Assembly (NCBI GenBank): GCA_002482715.1
Contig: DLGN01000181.1
Location: 1 to 8,096 of the forward strand
Reading direction: 5' to 3'
DNA length: 8,096 bases
Origin: Oxalobacteraceae bacterium UBA7693
Lineage (GTDB): Bacteria; Pseudomonadota; Gammaproteobacteria; Burkholderiales; Burkholderiaceae_D
Part shown: in pieces, positions 1 through 6,661 of the stretch
Position numbering within the stretch: position 1 is the stretch's first letter
Layout of the letters: the number at the start of each line of letters is the position of its first letter
Notes under the pieces: model-generated
The model's input: the letters and a program-made list of their open reading frames with translations, nothing else
Database searches by the model: none
What the model was told of the DNA's origin: nothing
Program-made: the position numbers and the translations under genes

Positions 1-1066
1 GCACGCCACCTTGAGGACGATTTTGGATTTGCAAATTCGCCTGTGCATCTTTCATCAGCGCCAAACGCTGACGCAAGTTATCTAAGCCAATACCTTGGGG
101 CTGCGTGGAATTTGTTGATAGTACACCGAGGTCATCCTCAACTGACAGCATCACATTGCCTTCACGCTCTTGTACCGCATCGGTAATCGTGCATAAGCCG
201 GATCGTTTCTCGACCGTATGTTTAAACGTGTTTTCCAATAAGAGTTGCAAACACAGACTAGGGACTTTGCGATGTAATGCTGCCGAATCGATTTCCCAGC
301 GAAGCGCAACGCGATCAACAAAGCGCAGTTGCATGAGTTCCGCATAAGCACGCAACAAAGCAATTTCTTGCGCCACAGTTGTTTCGGTTTGTTCGCCAGA
401 ATCTAATTGATGTCGAAGTAAATCAGCAAGTCGATTCAAGGCCATATCAGCGGCCTTCAAGTCGGAGTACATCAATGAAGAAACCGTATTTAATGCATTA
501 AACAAAAAATGCGGTTGCAATTGTTGATTCAAATTTTGTAGCTGGGCTTGTTGAAACAATTGGGTCGCTCTTTCAGCTCGGACTTTCTCGCGCAATAAGA
601 AAAGGTAAGAGCGGATACCAAAAATCACCATGTAAAATAAGCCCATGAAAATCGAAAGCTTAACCGACTCATAGAAGAAAACTTCCAGCCACGGCTCATG
701 TGAATAGCGTCGCTCTAACAAAGCATAAACAGCGTGTCGCAAACTAAAAGTTAATATGACAAAGCTGACACAGACTAGCGGCAAATAACGCAGAATTCGA
801 GAAAACCACAAACGCGGTGTTTGTAATAATTTCTGATCAAACAACAGTGATGACTGCAAATAAAAAATCAATGTGACCACAAGTGCCGAGCTGGTTTCCC
901 ACACCACTGGCTCCCACCAGTCTTGGCCGCCATCACGTTGATAATCCTGTAACGCCACCACTACCATCAAAATCCAAAACAAGATGGCGCCGCCTGCCAG
1001 GCTTAAATTGCTCATGCGCTGCTGTTCGCGCTCACGCCTTACATCAGACTCTTGGTACCCAACCAT
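1..1066 (-). CDS. LytS/AlgZ-type sensor histidine kinase, 3' end cut by window edge
   Basis: Translating the minus strand from the ATG at 1066 gives about 355 uninterrupted residues that continue past position 1. The N-terminal half has about four hydrophobic segments (near residues 22-38, 57-75, 92-110 and 135-157), so it is an inner-membrane protein. A short coiled region follows, then the His_kinase (LytS-type) motif QLQPHFLFNALN with the likely phosphoacceptor His at residue 186. The ATP-binding part shows an N box (LLLENTFKH, about 274-283) and a G box (GIGLDNLRQRL, about 325-335). Kinases of this family normally phosphorylate a LytTR-type response regulator, which would lie beyond the left edge; that partner is inference. 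The gene overlaps the 3' end of the LysR gene by 28 bp in another frame, suggesting translational coupling. A second in-frame ATG at 1081, preceded by an in-frame TGA, would add five residues; neither start has a strong ribosome binding site. Confidence 0.9.
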   Translation of the reverse strand, partial: MVGYQESDVRREREQQRMSNLSLAGGAILFWILMVVVALQDYQRDGGQDWWEPVVWETSSALVVTLIFYLQSSLLFDQKLLQTPRLWFSRILRYLPLVCVSFVILTFSLRHAVYALLERRYSHEPWLEVFFYESVKLSIFMGLFYMVIFGIRSYLFLLREKVRAERATQLFQQAQLQNLNQQLQPHFLFNALNTVSSLMYSDLKAADMALNRLADLLRHQLDSGEQTETTVAQEIALLRAYAELMQLRFVDRVALRWEIDSAALHRKVPSLCLQLLLENTFKHTVEKRSGLCTITDAVQEREGNVMLSVEDDLGVLSTNSTQPQGIGLDNLRQRLALMKDAQANLQIQNRPQGGV

Positions 1067-1971
1067 GATCCACTCGCGCATAAGTCACGGCTCACATCCA
1101 AGACCAGACGTTCAACCGCCATCGCCGCGTTGGTTAAAGGAATATTTTTTGATGAACATAAACTGACGGTGCGCGATAGTTGCACATCGCTAATCGGGCA
1201 AGCGCGCATTTCACCTCGCTCAATCTCTGCAAGTAAAGGCGATACCGGTAAAATAGTTGCGCCCATGTCGGCCAAAATTGCAGACTTTAGAATCGCTATC
1301 GACGTAATATCAATCACATTCTCAATTTGCCTTCCCTGCTCGCGCACGACTTGCTCGATACGTGGTCGCACGCCGTGTTGAATGCTGGGCAAAATTAAGG
1401 GTGCTTGTATTACCTTGTCCAAATTGATTGATTTACGCTTGCAGGCAAATTGCGAGTTAGCGCGTGTGATGTACATCATCTGTTCTTCGACTAAAGGTTT
1501 GGTATTGAATTTACCAAGCTGTCCATCATCAAACAAAATCGCTAAATTCAAACGTCCAGAGGCCAACTGCTCAGTTAGATTGCCAGTCAGCTCTTCGGTC
1601 AGTTGAAACACAATATCAGGATATGCGGCACGCACCGCGGTCAGGAGCGGGAATGCCAAAGCGCCAGACGCACTTTGCGGAATGCCCAAAGCTACCGTAC
1701 CCGAAGGCTTATCGGTGGATTGATTCACCGCTGACTTAGCATCGGCAACCTGTTTCAATATCGCCAATGCATGTTGATAAAAAATCTTACCCGCATCGGT
1801 AGCTTGCATGCCTTGCGCGGAACGATGCAATAAGCTCGCACCAAGTTCTTCTTCTAATTGTTGAACTTGCTGAGTTAAGGCGGGCTGCACGATATGCAAA
1901 ACACGGGCTGCACGAGACAGAGAACCATGATCAACAATTGCGACGAAATAGCGTAGTTGACGTAGTTCCAT
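1039..1971 (-). CDS. LysR-family transcriptional regulator, Nac-like
   Basis: This 310-residue protein has the normal LysR length. The first 60 residues form the winged helix-turn-helix (helix-turn-helix about 18-37, with GSLSRAARVLH and QPALTQQVQQLEEELG), followed by the usual linker helix (about 60-88) and a periplasmic-binding-protein-like effector domain from about 91 (GTVALGIPQSASG) to the end. The N-terminus resembles the Nac/Cbl-like branch of the family, but the ligand and target genes cannot be read from the sequence. It should act as a cytoplasmic, ligand-responsive DNA-binding regulator. It sits 60 bp downstream of the GGDEF gene on the same strand and its last codons overlap the start of the histidine kinase, so all three may be co-transcribed. 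LysR proteins are often divergent from their targets; here no divergent partner exists, which points to regulation of the co-directional kinase or of distant genes. No clear Shine-Dalgarno precedes the ATG. Confidence 0.93.
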   Translation of the reverse strand: MELRQLRYFVAIVDHGSLSRAARVLHIVQPALTQQVQQLEEELGASLLHRSAQGMQATDAGKIFYQHALAILKQVADAKSAVNQSTDKPSGTVALGIPQSASGALAFPLLTAVRAAYPDIVFQLTEELTGNLTEQLASGRLNLAILFDDGQLGKFNTKPLVEEQMMYITRANSQFACKRKSINLDKVIQAPLILPSIQHGVRPRIEQVVREQGRQIENVIDITSIAILKSAILADMGATILPVSPLLAEIERGEMRACPISDVQLSRTVSLCSSKNIPLTNAAMAVERLVLDVSRDLCASGSWLGTKSLM

Positions 1972-2031
1972 GGGGCAGGAAGAAATGAAGAGAAACGGCT
2001 AAGAAATGACCAACGATAGCGCGAATTATGG

Positions 2032-3081
2032 CTAGAAAAACTCCACACTATCTTGAGAATGCTCGATATGTAACATACCTGACTCCACCAGATCTTCATA
2101 ATGACAAATCCGGTTGCGTCCATTACTTTTCGCGTAGTACAAAGCCTGATCGGCACGGCCGATAATACCGACCGCAGGTTCAAACGGATCGATATGTGCA
2201 AACCCAATACTGATGGTCACGGTGCCAACCTGCGGGAAAGGATAGCGTGCAACATTTTCGCGGAAGCGCTCAAAAATCATATGCGCATCTTCTTTCGTGG
2301 TGGAGCGCAATAAAATAACGAACTCTTCACCACCAAACCGGAATAACTTATCACTAGGACGGAAAGAACTGCGCATCAAGTTCGCCACTAGAATCAACAC
2401 TTCATCACCATACAAATGACCGAAGGTATCATTAACGCGTTTAAAGTGATCGATATCTAGAACCGCCAACCAATGCTGTTTTTCTTTATCGTCGCGACGA
2501 CGTTCTACATCGGGTTGTTCAACTTCTTCTGATAATTGCTTCTGCACGCTAGTGCGCAAAATCTTTGAGAAATTGTCATCGAAAGTTTTGCGGTTCAACA
2601 GGCCTGTGAGTGAATCGCGCTCGCTGTAATCGAGCAGATTTTGGAAGTTTCTGTACACGACCAAAATGCCACTCATGACTTCTTTGGTGTTGTCGCTAAA
2701 GGAAGCTGGGTTGAAAATTTCCAGACAAACATTCACTTTCTCATTCATCCAAATTGGCAGCCATACGCTACGGTCACCGTTTTCAGCAACATACTCAATG
2801 ACATTTTGGTGTTGATTTAATCCAGCAGCGAGTTGCGGAAACTGTTCAATTGGGACTTCAGGGATCAGATGAACAAGATGCTCTTCGCTGGCAGCAAGTT
2901 TGCCGTGATCGATGGTGATCTGTGCTTTCACAAAGACTTTCTCACCAACCTGCAAGATATCCAATACACGTGCGCGCGAGGCGTGAGTAAGTTCACTTAA
3001 AGCAGAGATGACGGAAATATTGAGAAGATCGTGGTCACGATGACCCGTAATCTCCATCAAATGCTTAATGATTGATTCCAT
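2032..3081 (-). CDS. GGDEF diguanylate cyclase with unassigned N-terminal sensor region
   Basis: It makes cyclic di-GMP from two GTP. The protein has 349 residues from the ATG at 3081; a GTG two codons upstream (3087) is the alternative start. Numbering from that GTG, residues 1-150 form a soluble, perhaps GAF-like input region with no membrane helix, so the protein is probably cytoplasmic. The GGDEF domain spans about 157-327: DSLTGLLNR (158-166), the metal-binding stretch DIDHFKRVNDTFGH (211-224), and the active-site motif GGEEF (252-256), a catalytically competent variant. An RPSD inhibitory-site motif (243-246) lies exactly five residues before GGEEF, so product inhibition is expected. 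An insertion rich in charged residues (about 180-204) separates the first two motifs. There is no EAL or HD-GYP domain. It is first in a same-strand run with the LysR and kinase genes. The input signal is unknown. Confidence 0.95.
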   Translation of the reverse strand: MESIIKHLMEITGHRDHDLLNISVISALSELTHASRARVLDILQVGEKVFVKAQITIDHGKLAASEEHLVHLIPEVPIEQFPQLAAGLNQHQNVIEYVAENGDRSVWLPIWMNEKVNVCLEIFNPASFSDNTKEVMSGILVVYRNFQNLLDYSERDSLTGLLNRKTFDDNFSKILRTSVQKQLSEEVEQPDVERRRDDKEKQHWLAVLDIDHFKRVNDTFGHLYGDEVLILVANLMRSSFRPSDKLFRFGGEEFVILLRSTTKEDAHMIFERFRENVARYPFPQVGTVTISIGFAHIDPFEPAVGIIGRADQALYYAKSNGRNRICHYEDLVESGMLHIEHSQDSVEFF

Positions 3082-3130
3082 AAACACAATCTAAGGAACA
3101 GATTCCAAAAAATACATGAAAGAAAAACGC

Positions 3131-3142
3131 CTGAGTACTGAA
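3131..3142. promoter_or_regulatory. Candidate SlmA-binding-site-like sequence
   Basis: CTGAGTACTGAA matches the published enterobacterial SlmA operator GTGAGTACTCAC at 9 of 12 positions, including the whole central TGAGTACT. It lies about 50 bp upstream of the GGDEF start, where an operator or nucleoid-occlusion site could sit. The slmA gene is in the same window and its recognition helix is close to that of E. coli. One imperfect site can arise by chance, so this is a tentative call. Confidence 0.3.
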
Positions 3143-3374
3143 CACAAAAGAACAAAAAACACGAAGCTGTCACAACACCTCAGCCAAGTTCATTCCTACA
3201 CGCGAGAAAGCACAATCAATTCAAACCGCATAAACATCAACTATATCAGCATTTTGCTTGTTTTCTAAGCATCTTTAAATAGGATCCGAACATCTTAACT
3301 TTATAGGTAATTGATAGCAAGACTTTCCAGTTCAACATAAAGCAAAATATCACGGACATTTGCGTTTGTTTAAA

Positions 3375-3496
3375 GAGGGCTCTGCACAACTGTAGTGAGC
3401 GTTCGAAGCTTGGGGCGAGCAGCACACTTGTACTGAATCACATACTCCCATTACAGATTCAACATTCAGTCGCGCTGTAGTTTGTGCATAGATCTC
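3375..3496. mobile_element. MITE-like element or IS remnant with terminal inverted repeats
   Basis: The left end GAGGGCTCTGCACAA (3375-3389) and the reverse complement of the right end, GAGATCTATGCACAA (3482-3496), match at 12 of 15 positions. TTAAA occurs directly outside both ends (3370-3374 and 3497-3501), consistent with a target duplication. A TTAA-type duplication fits the YTAR target of the IS5 subgroup of IS5-family elements, but the family assignment is inference. At 122 bp it is far too small for a transposase. Read on the minus strand, the interior has only a short open tail ending at the flanking TTAA, possibly a decayed transposase C-terminus. It could be a MITE or an internally deleted insertion sequence. 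Confidence 0.5.
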
Positions 3497-3614
3497 TTAA
3501 AAGTTGTTAAAGAGAAGTTTGCAGGGTATGCATTTCCTTTTCTCTGAACTCTGAGTATCTATTTAATGCGATCAAATGTATTCATACCCGCATTCATCAA
3601 GGAGCACAAAAAAA

Positions 3615-3632
3615 GTAACATTTTGTAACATT
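3615..3632. promoter_or_regulatory. GTAACATT direct repeat with 10-bp period
   Basis: Two perfect copies of GTAACATT lie at 3615-3622 and 3625-3632, one helical turn apart, about 135-150 bp upstream of ettA. Same-face direct repeats of this kind are typical of tandem binding by OmpR-type response regulators. The factor is unknown, and no such regulator is encoded in the window. Confidence 0.35.
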
Positions 3633-3657
3633 CCAAAGACTCTACGAACTTGGAATG
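3629..3657. promoter_or_regulatory. Operator-like inverted repeat upstream of ettA
   Basis: CATTCCAA (3629-3636) and its exact reverse complement TTGGAATG (3650-3657) flank a 13-bp spacer, giving arm centres 21 bp apart, or two helical turns. The left arm overlaps the second GTAACATT copy. No T-run follows, so it does not look like a terminator. It ends about 110 bp upstream of ettA and could be a dimer-binding operator. Confidence 0.35.
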
Positions 3658-3766
3658 ATGAAGAATCAGCACTAGACTAACTATTTTTCTTAGGTTCAAG
3701 CCGATTCGCAAGGTGATTGAGGTATCCTAGCGACTTCTGATTTCCCTCTCAAAGTACCCTAAAAAA

Positions 3767-5434
3767 ATGGCAAATTACGTCTATACCATGAACCGGGTCG
3801 GCAAAATCGTGCCGCCTAAACGTCAAATCCTCAAAGATATTTCCCTGTCCTTTTTCCCAGGCGCCAAAATTGGCGTGTTGGGCTTGAATGGTTCAGGCAA
3901 ATCATCGCTGTTAAAAATCATGGCGGGTATCGATAAAGATATTCAAGGCGAAGCCGTGCCTATGCCAAATCTGAACATCGGCTATTTACCGCAAGAACCG
4001 CAACTCGATCCAGAACAAACCGTGCGCGAAGCGGTTGAAGGCGCGCTCGGTGAAGTGTTTGAAGCCAAAGCAAAACTAGAATTAGTATATGCCGCTTATG
4101 CCGAAGAAAATGCTGATTTTGATGCGCTGGCAAATGAACAAGCGCGCTTGGAAGCCATCATCTCCACCTCGGCTGGCGACAACGTCGAATTGCAATTAGA
4201 AATGGCCGCCGATGCTTTGCGTCTGCCACCTTGGGATGCCAAAATCGCCGTCTTATCGGGCGGTGAGAAGCGTCGTGTTGCTTTATGCCGTTTGTTGTTA
4301 TCCAAACCTGACATGTTGTTGCTCGACGAACCGACCAACCATCTGGATGCTGAATCGGTCGATTGGCTCGAGCAATTCCTATTGCGCTTCCCGGGCACCG
4401 TCGTAGCGATTACGCATGATCGCTATTTCTTGGACAACGCTGCTGAATGGATTTTGGAACTCGATCGCGGTGCAGGTATCCCTTGGAAAGGTAATTACTC
4501 TTCCTGGTTAGATCAAAAGCAAGCACGCTTGAAGCAAGAAGAAGCCACAGAATCGGCACGTCAACGCGCCTTGCAAAAAGAATTGGAATGGTCACGCCAA
4601 AATCCAAAAGCGCGTCAGGCTAAGAGTAAAGCACGTCTGGCACGTTTCAACGAGATGAGCGAGCACGAATATCAGAAACGGAATGAAACGCAAGAGATCT
4701 TTATTCCTGTTGCAGAGCGTTTGGGTAATGAAGTCATTGAGTTCAAAAACGTCAGCAAATCCTTCGGTGATCGTCTGTTGATCGACAACTTGAGCTTCAA
4801 GATTCCACCAGGCGCGATCGTCGGCATCATCGGCCCTAACGGTGCGGGTAAATCCACTTTGTTCAAAATGATCAAAGGCATAGAGCAGCCAGATAGCGGT
4901 GAAGTCGCGCTCGGTCAGACGGCAAAAATCTCGCTGGTTGATCAATCACGTGAAGACCTCGGTAACACGAAAACGGTGTTTGAAGATGTGGCGAATGGCG
5001 CCGACATTTTGACAGTGGGTCGTTTTGAAATGCCCTCTCGTGCTTACCTCGGTCGCTTCAATTTCAAAGGTGGCGATCAACAAAAAATCGTCGGCAATTT
5101 GTCCGGTGGTGAACGTGGTCGTTTGCATTTGGCGAAAACTTTGCTGCAGGGCGGTAATGTTCTATTGCTTGATGAACCATCGAATGATCTGGACGTGGAA
5201 ACTTTGCGTGCTTTGGAAGATGCCTTATTAGAATTCGCTGGTAGCGTGATGGTGATCTCGCATGATCGCTGGTTCTTAGATCGTATCGCGACGCATATCT
5301 TGGCGTTTGAAGGCGACTCTCAAGTGACGTTTTTTGATGGTAATTACCAAGAATACGAAGCGGATAAAAAGAAACGTTTGGGTGAAGAAGGTGCCAAACC
5401 AAAACGTATTCGCTACAAACCATTAACGACCTGA
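3767..5434 (+). CDS. ettA: EttA, energy-dependent translational throttle ABC-F ATPase
   Basis: This cytoplasmic ABC-F protein binds the ribosomal E site and gates the first steps of elongation according to ATP/ADP level. Its 555 residues equal the E. coli EttA length, and the start MANYVYTMNRVGK aligns with the family, which settles the ATG despite a weak ribosome binding site. ABC1 has Walker A GLNGSGKS (39-46), signature LSGGEKRR (163-170), Walker B LLLDEPTNHLD with catalytic Glu188, and the switch His217. The arm insertion lies at about 90-140. The tRNA-interacting linker, rich in Arg, Lys and Gln, covers about 242-322 (ELEWSRQ, ARLARFNE). ABC2 has GPNGAGKS (356-363), LSGGERGR (445-452), LLLDEPSNDLD with Glu470, and His499. 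Both catalytic glutamates are intact. The absence of membrane segments excludes a transporter. It stands alone after the long intergenic region, with a hairpin before the next gene. Confidence 0.97.
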   Translation: MANYVYTMNRVGKIVPPKRQILKDISLSFFPGAKIGVLGLNGSGKSSLLKIMAGIDKDIQGEAVPMPNLNIGYLPQEPQLDPEQTVREAVEGALGEVFEAKAKLELVYAAYAEENADFDALANEQARLEAIISTSAGDNVELQLEMAADALRLPPWDAKIAVLSGGEKRRVALCRLLLSKPDMLLLDEPTNHLDAESVDWLEQFLLRFPGTVVAITHDRYFLDNAAEWILELDRGAGIPWKGNYSSWLDQKQARLKQEEATESARQRALQKELEWSRQNPKARQAKSKARLARFNEMSEHEYQKRNETQEIFIPVAERLGNEVIEFKNVSKSFGDRLLIDNLSFKIPPGAIVGIIGPNGAGKSTLFKMIKGIEQPDSGEVALGQTAKISLVDQSREDLGNTKTVFEDVANGADILTVGRFEMPSRAYLGRFNFKGGDQQKIVGNLSGGERGRLHLAKTLLQGGNVLLLDEPSNDLDVETLRALEDALLEFAGSVMVISHDRWFLDRIATHILAFEGDSQVTFFDGNYQEYEADKKKRLGEEGAKPKRIRYKPLTT

Positions 5435-5461
5435 TACGATCAATTCACGTCAGGAAAATCA

Positions 5462-5503
5462 CAGCGATGCATCATTCCAATCTTTCAAAATGATGCATTG
5501 CTG
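5462..5503 (+). terminator. 15-bp stem-loop between ettA and the FliL-domain gene
   Basis: The arm 5462-5476 (CAGCGATGCATCATT) pairs with 5489-5503 over 15 positions, one being a G-U wobble in the plus-strand RNA, around a 12-nt loop. It begins 27 bp after the ettA stop. No U-run follows, so it is not a textbook intrinsic terminator. It may instead stabilise the ettA mRNA 3' end, partly attenuate read-through, or act as a protein site, since each arm carries the palindrome ATGCAT. Confidence 0.5.
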
Positions 5504-5538
5504 CGAACACAATGTGCAGATCCTCAAGAAAGTAAATT

Positions 5539-5958
5539 ATGTCCAAAAAAATGCATCAATTTGTATTAGCGACCAGTTTGTTTCTCAGTATGGTTTGCCT
5601 GGGCTCTGCTCAAGCTAGCGATAAAGCCAGCGCAAGCGGCAGCGCTACCGCCAGCGCACCAACTGCTCGGCTGGAGCCATTTGTTGTGAACCTCGCGAGC
5701 TTTGATCGTTATTTACAAACCATCGTCACCCTACAAATGGGTGCGGCTGAATCAGCGGACAAAGTCAAAGTGTTTATGCCAGTGATACGACATGCGGTGA
5801 TCATGACATTAAGCGCGAAAGATTACACTGAATTGCAAACTGTTGAAGGCAAGAAAATCCTGATTGATGAATTACGCAAAAAAATCAATGTGGCGCTTTC
5901 AACCAAAGAGAGTGATGGCGTACAAGATATTTTCTTTGAGAATTTCGTGATTCAATAG
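5539..5958 (+). CDS. Secreted stand-alone FliL-domain protein
   Basis: Residues 1-26 look like a signal peptide: a Lys-rich start, the hydrophobic core FVLATSLFLSMVCLG, and a likely cut after AQA. A low-complexity Ser/Ala linker (27-43) precedes a FliL-type domain (about 44-139) with the family landmarks LEPFVVNL, DRYLQTIVTLQM, a PVIRHAVIMTLS segment, a TVEGKKILIDELRKKIN segment and the closing FFENFVIQ. FliL normally binds flagellar stator units at the basal body through an N-terminal membrane anchor. Here the N-terminus reads as cleavable or as a very short anchor, and no flagellar gene is nearby. A periplasmic role near flagellar or other MotAB/ExbBD-like motors is possible but is inference. 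At 139 residues it is near the short end for the family. AGAAAG about 8 nt before the ATG may serve as a weak ribosome binding site. It may be transcribed from ettA past the hairpin. Confidence 0.88.
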   Translation: MSKKMHQFVLATSLFLSMVCLGSAQASDKASASGSATASAPTARLEPFVVNLASFDRYLQTIVTLQMGAAESADKVKVFMPVIRHAVIMTLSAKDYTELQTVEGKKILIDELRKKINVALSTKESDGVQDIFFENFVIQ

Positions 5959-5968
5959 TGATTCAATA
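5947..5968 (+). repeat. 11-bp tandem duplication across the FliL-domain stop codon
   Basis: GTGATTCAATA occurs twice back to back (5947-5957 and 5958-5968). The first copy encodes the final Val-Ile-Gln, and the TAG stop forms across the junction. It looks like a slippage duplication that left the stop in place. Beyond it, 5969-6058 is a short AT-rich spacer with no convincing element. Confidence 0.7.
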
Positions 5969-6058
5969 ATTGTTTAGATCTAGCGAACTTCTAGCTTCAA
6001 AAAACGCGATTAATTCAATTCGGCTTTGCTTTTCGGGCAGTCATCAACCTAAGCATGT

Positions 6059-6661
6059 ATGTATCAACTAAGCTCAGCGGTCTGCGCTGAAATTGAAATT
6101 AAGAAAAGCCGCTTCCTCGGCCAACTCTATCCCATTTACACCCGCGCAGAAGCGCAAGTCTTACTCACACGGATCCGTGCAGAGCATCCAAATGCAGTAC
6201 ATGTTTGCTGGGTATTATTGTGTGAAGGTGATTCTGGTTTAGATGATGATGGAGAACCCTCTGGCACAGCAGCCAAACCCATGTACAACGTCCTAGTCCA
6301 CAAAGAGCTCTTTAATGTATTGGCGGTGGTGGTTCGATATTGGGGCGGCACCAAACTCGGTGCTGGTGGCTTAACTCGGGCTTACGGTCAGGCGATATCC
6401 GATGCATTTAAACATGCTGAATTAGCGCCTATCGAGATTCTTGGCGAACTACAACTCGCCGTCAACTTCGCAGACGAATCACCACTACGCCGACTGTGCG
6501 AAAACTATCAAGCGACTATTCTGGAAGTGAATTATGCTGAGCAAGTAATCTTGCATATTCAGCTCAAATCACATCAAATTGAAGACTTCTATCGCGACGC
6601 ACATAATTTAATGCGTGGGAATATACGACGCCTATCGGCCGACGAAGGCGAATTACAGTAG
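6059..6661 (+). CDS. yigZ: YigZ/IMPACT (UPF0029) family protein
   Basis: This is a 200-residue soluble protein, the usual length for bacterial YigZ. The N-terminal IMPACT domain (about 12-120) carries the family signatures KKSRFLGQLYPI, DDGEPSGTAAKPM (63-75) and VVRYWGGTKLGAGGLTRAYG (91-110). The C-terminal part (about 128-195) fits the DUF1949/EF-G-like fold of YigZ. Eukaryotic IMPACT modulates the eIF2-alpha kinase GCN2; the bacterial protein's biochemical role is not settled, although nucleic acid or ribosome-linked functions have been proposed. The ATG at 6059 is chosen because an ATG at 6055 is out of frame and meets a stop soon after. No strong ribosome binding site is visible. The stop overlaps the 3' end of the convergent slmA gene by 9 bp. 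Confidence 0.93.
   Translation: MYQLSSAVCAEIEIKKSRFLGQLYPIYTRAEAQVLLTRIRAEHPNAVHVCWVLLCEGDSGLDDDGEPSGTAAKPMYNVLVHKELFNVLAVVVRYWGGTKLGAGGLTRAYGQAISDAFKHAELAPIEILGELQLAVNFADESPLRRLCENYQATILEVNYAEQVILHIQLKSHQIEDFYRDAHNLMRGNIRRLSADEGELQ

Larger units (their letters stand above)
3088..3766. other. Long non-coding divergent intergenic region
   Basis: About 680 bp lie between the divergent GGDEF and ettA genes. It is AT-rich, contains no open frame I would defend, and must carry the promoters of both flanking genes. From left to right it shows a sequence like the SlmA operator (3131-3142), a short element with inverted-repeat ends (3375-3496), a GTAACATT direct repeat (3615-3632) and an overlapping inverted repeat (3629-3657). 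An AAGGAG stretch at 3599-3604 looks like a ribosome binding site, but no start codon follows at a usable distance. I could not place a convincing sigma-70 promoter: candidate boxes such as TTGCTT with TTAAAT near 3255-3282 match poorly. A small RNA cannot be excluded. Confidence 0.75.

Noticed and set aside
105..363. Short plus- and minus-strand frames at the left end
   Set aside because: They lie over the histidine kinase coding sequence, whose motifs are in another frame.
883..1606. Plus-strand open frames over the kinase/LysR junction and the LysR gene
   Set aside because: Antisense to well-supported genes, low-complexity composition, no domain signatures.
3491..3516. Possible hairpin CTCTTAA...TTAAAGAG as a terminator
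   Set aside because: Only about 7 AT-rich pairs with a bulge and no T-run; weaker than expected for a terminator and partly explained by the edge of the MITE-like element.
3524..3589. Inverted GGGTATG / CATACCC pair
   Set aside because: Seven-bp arms separated by 52 bp; plausible by chance in a 680-bp spacer.
3599..3620. AAGGAG as a ribosome binding site for a small gene
   Set aside because: No ATG, GTG or TTG at usable spacing that opens a meaningful frame.
3700..3766. Sigma-70 promoter for ettA with TATCCT as -10
   Set aside because: No acceptable -35 box at 16-18 bp; not strong enough to call.
4096..5423. Several open frames antisense to ettA
   Set aside because: ettA is intact and strongly conserved in its own frame; the antisense translations have no recognisable domain and are shadows of it.
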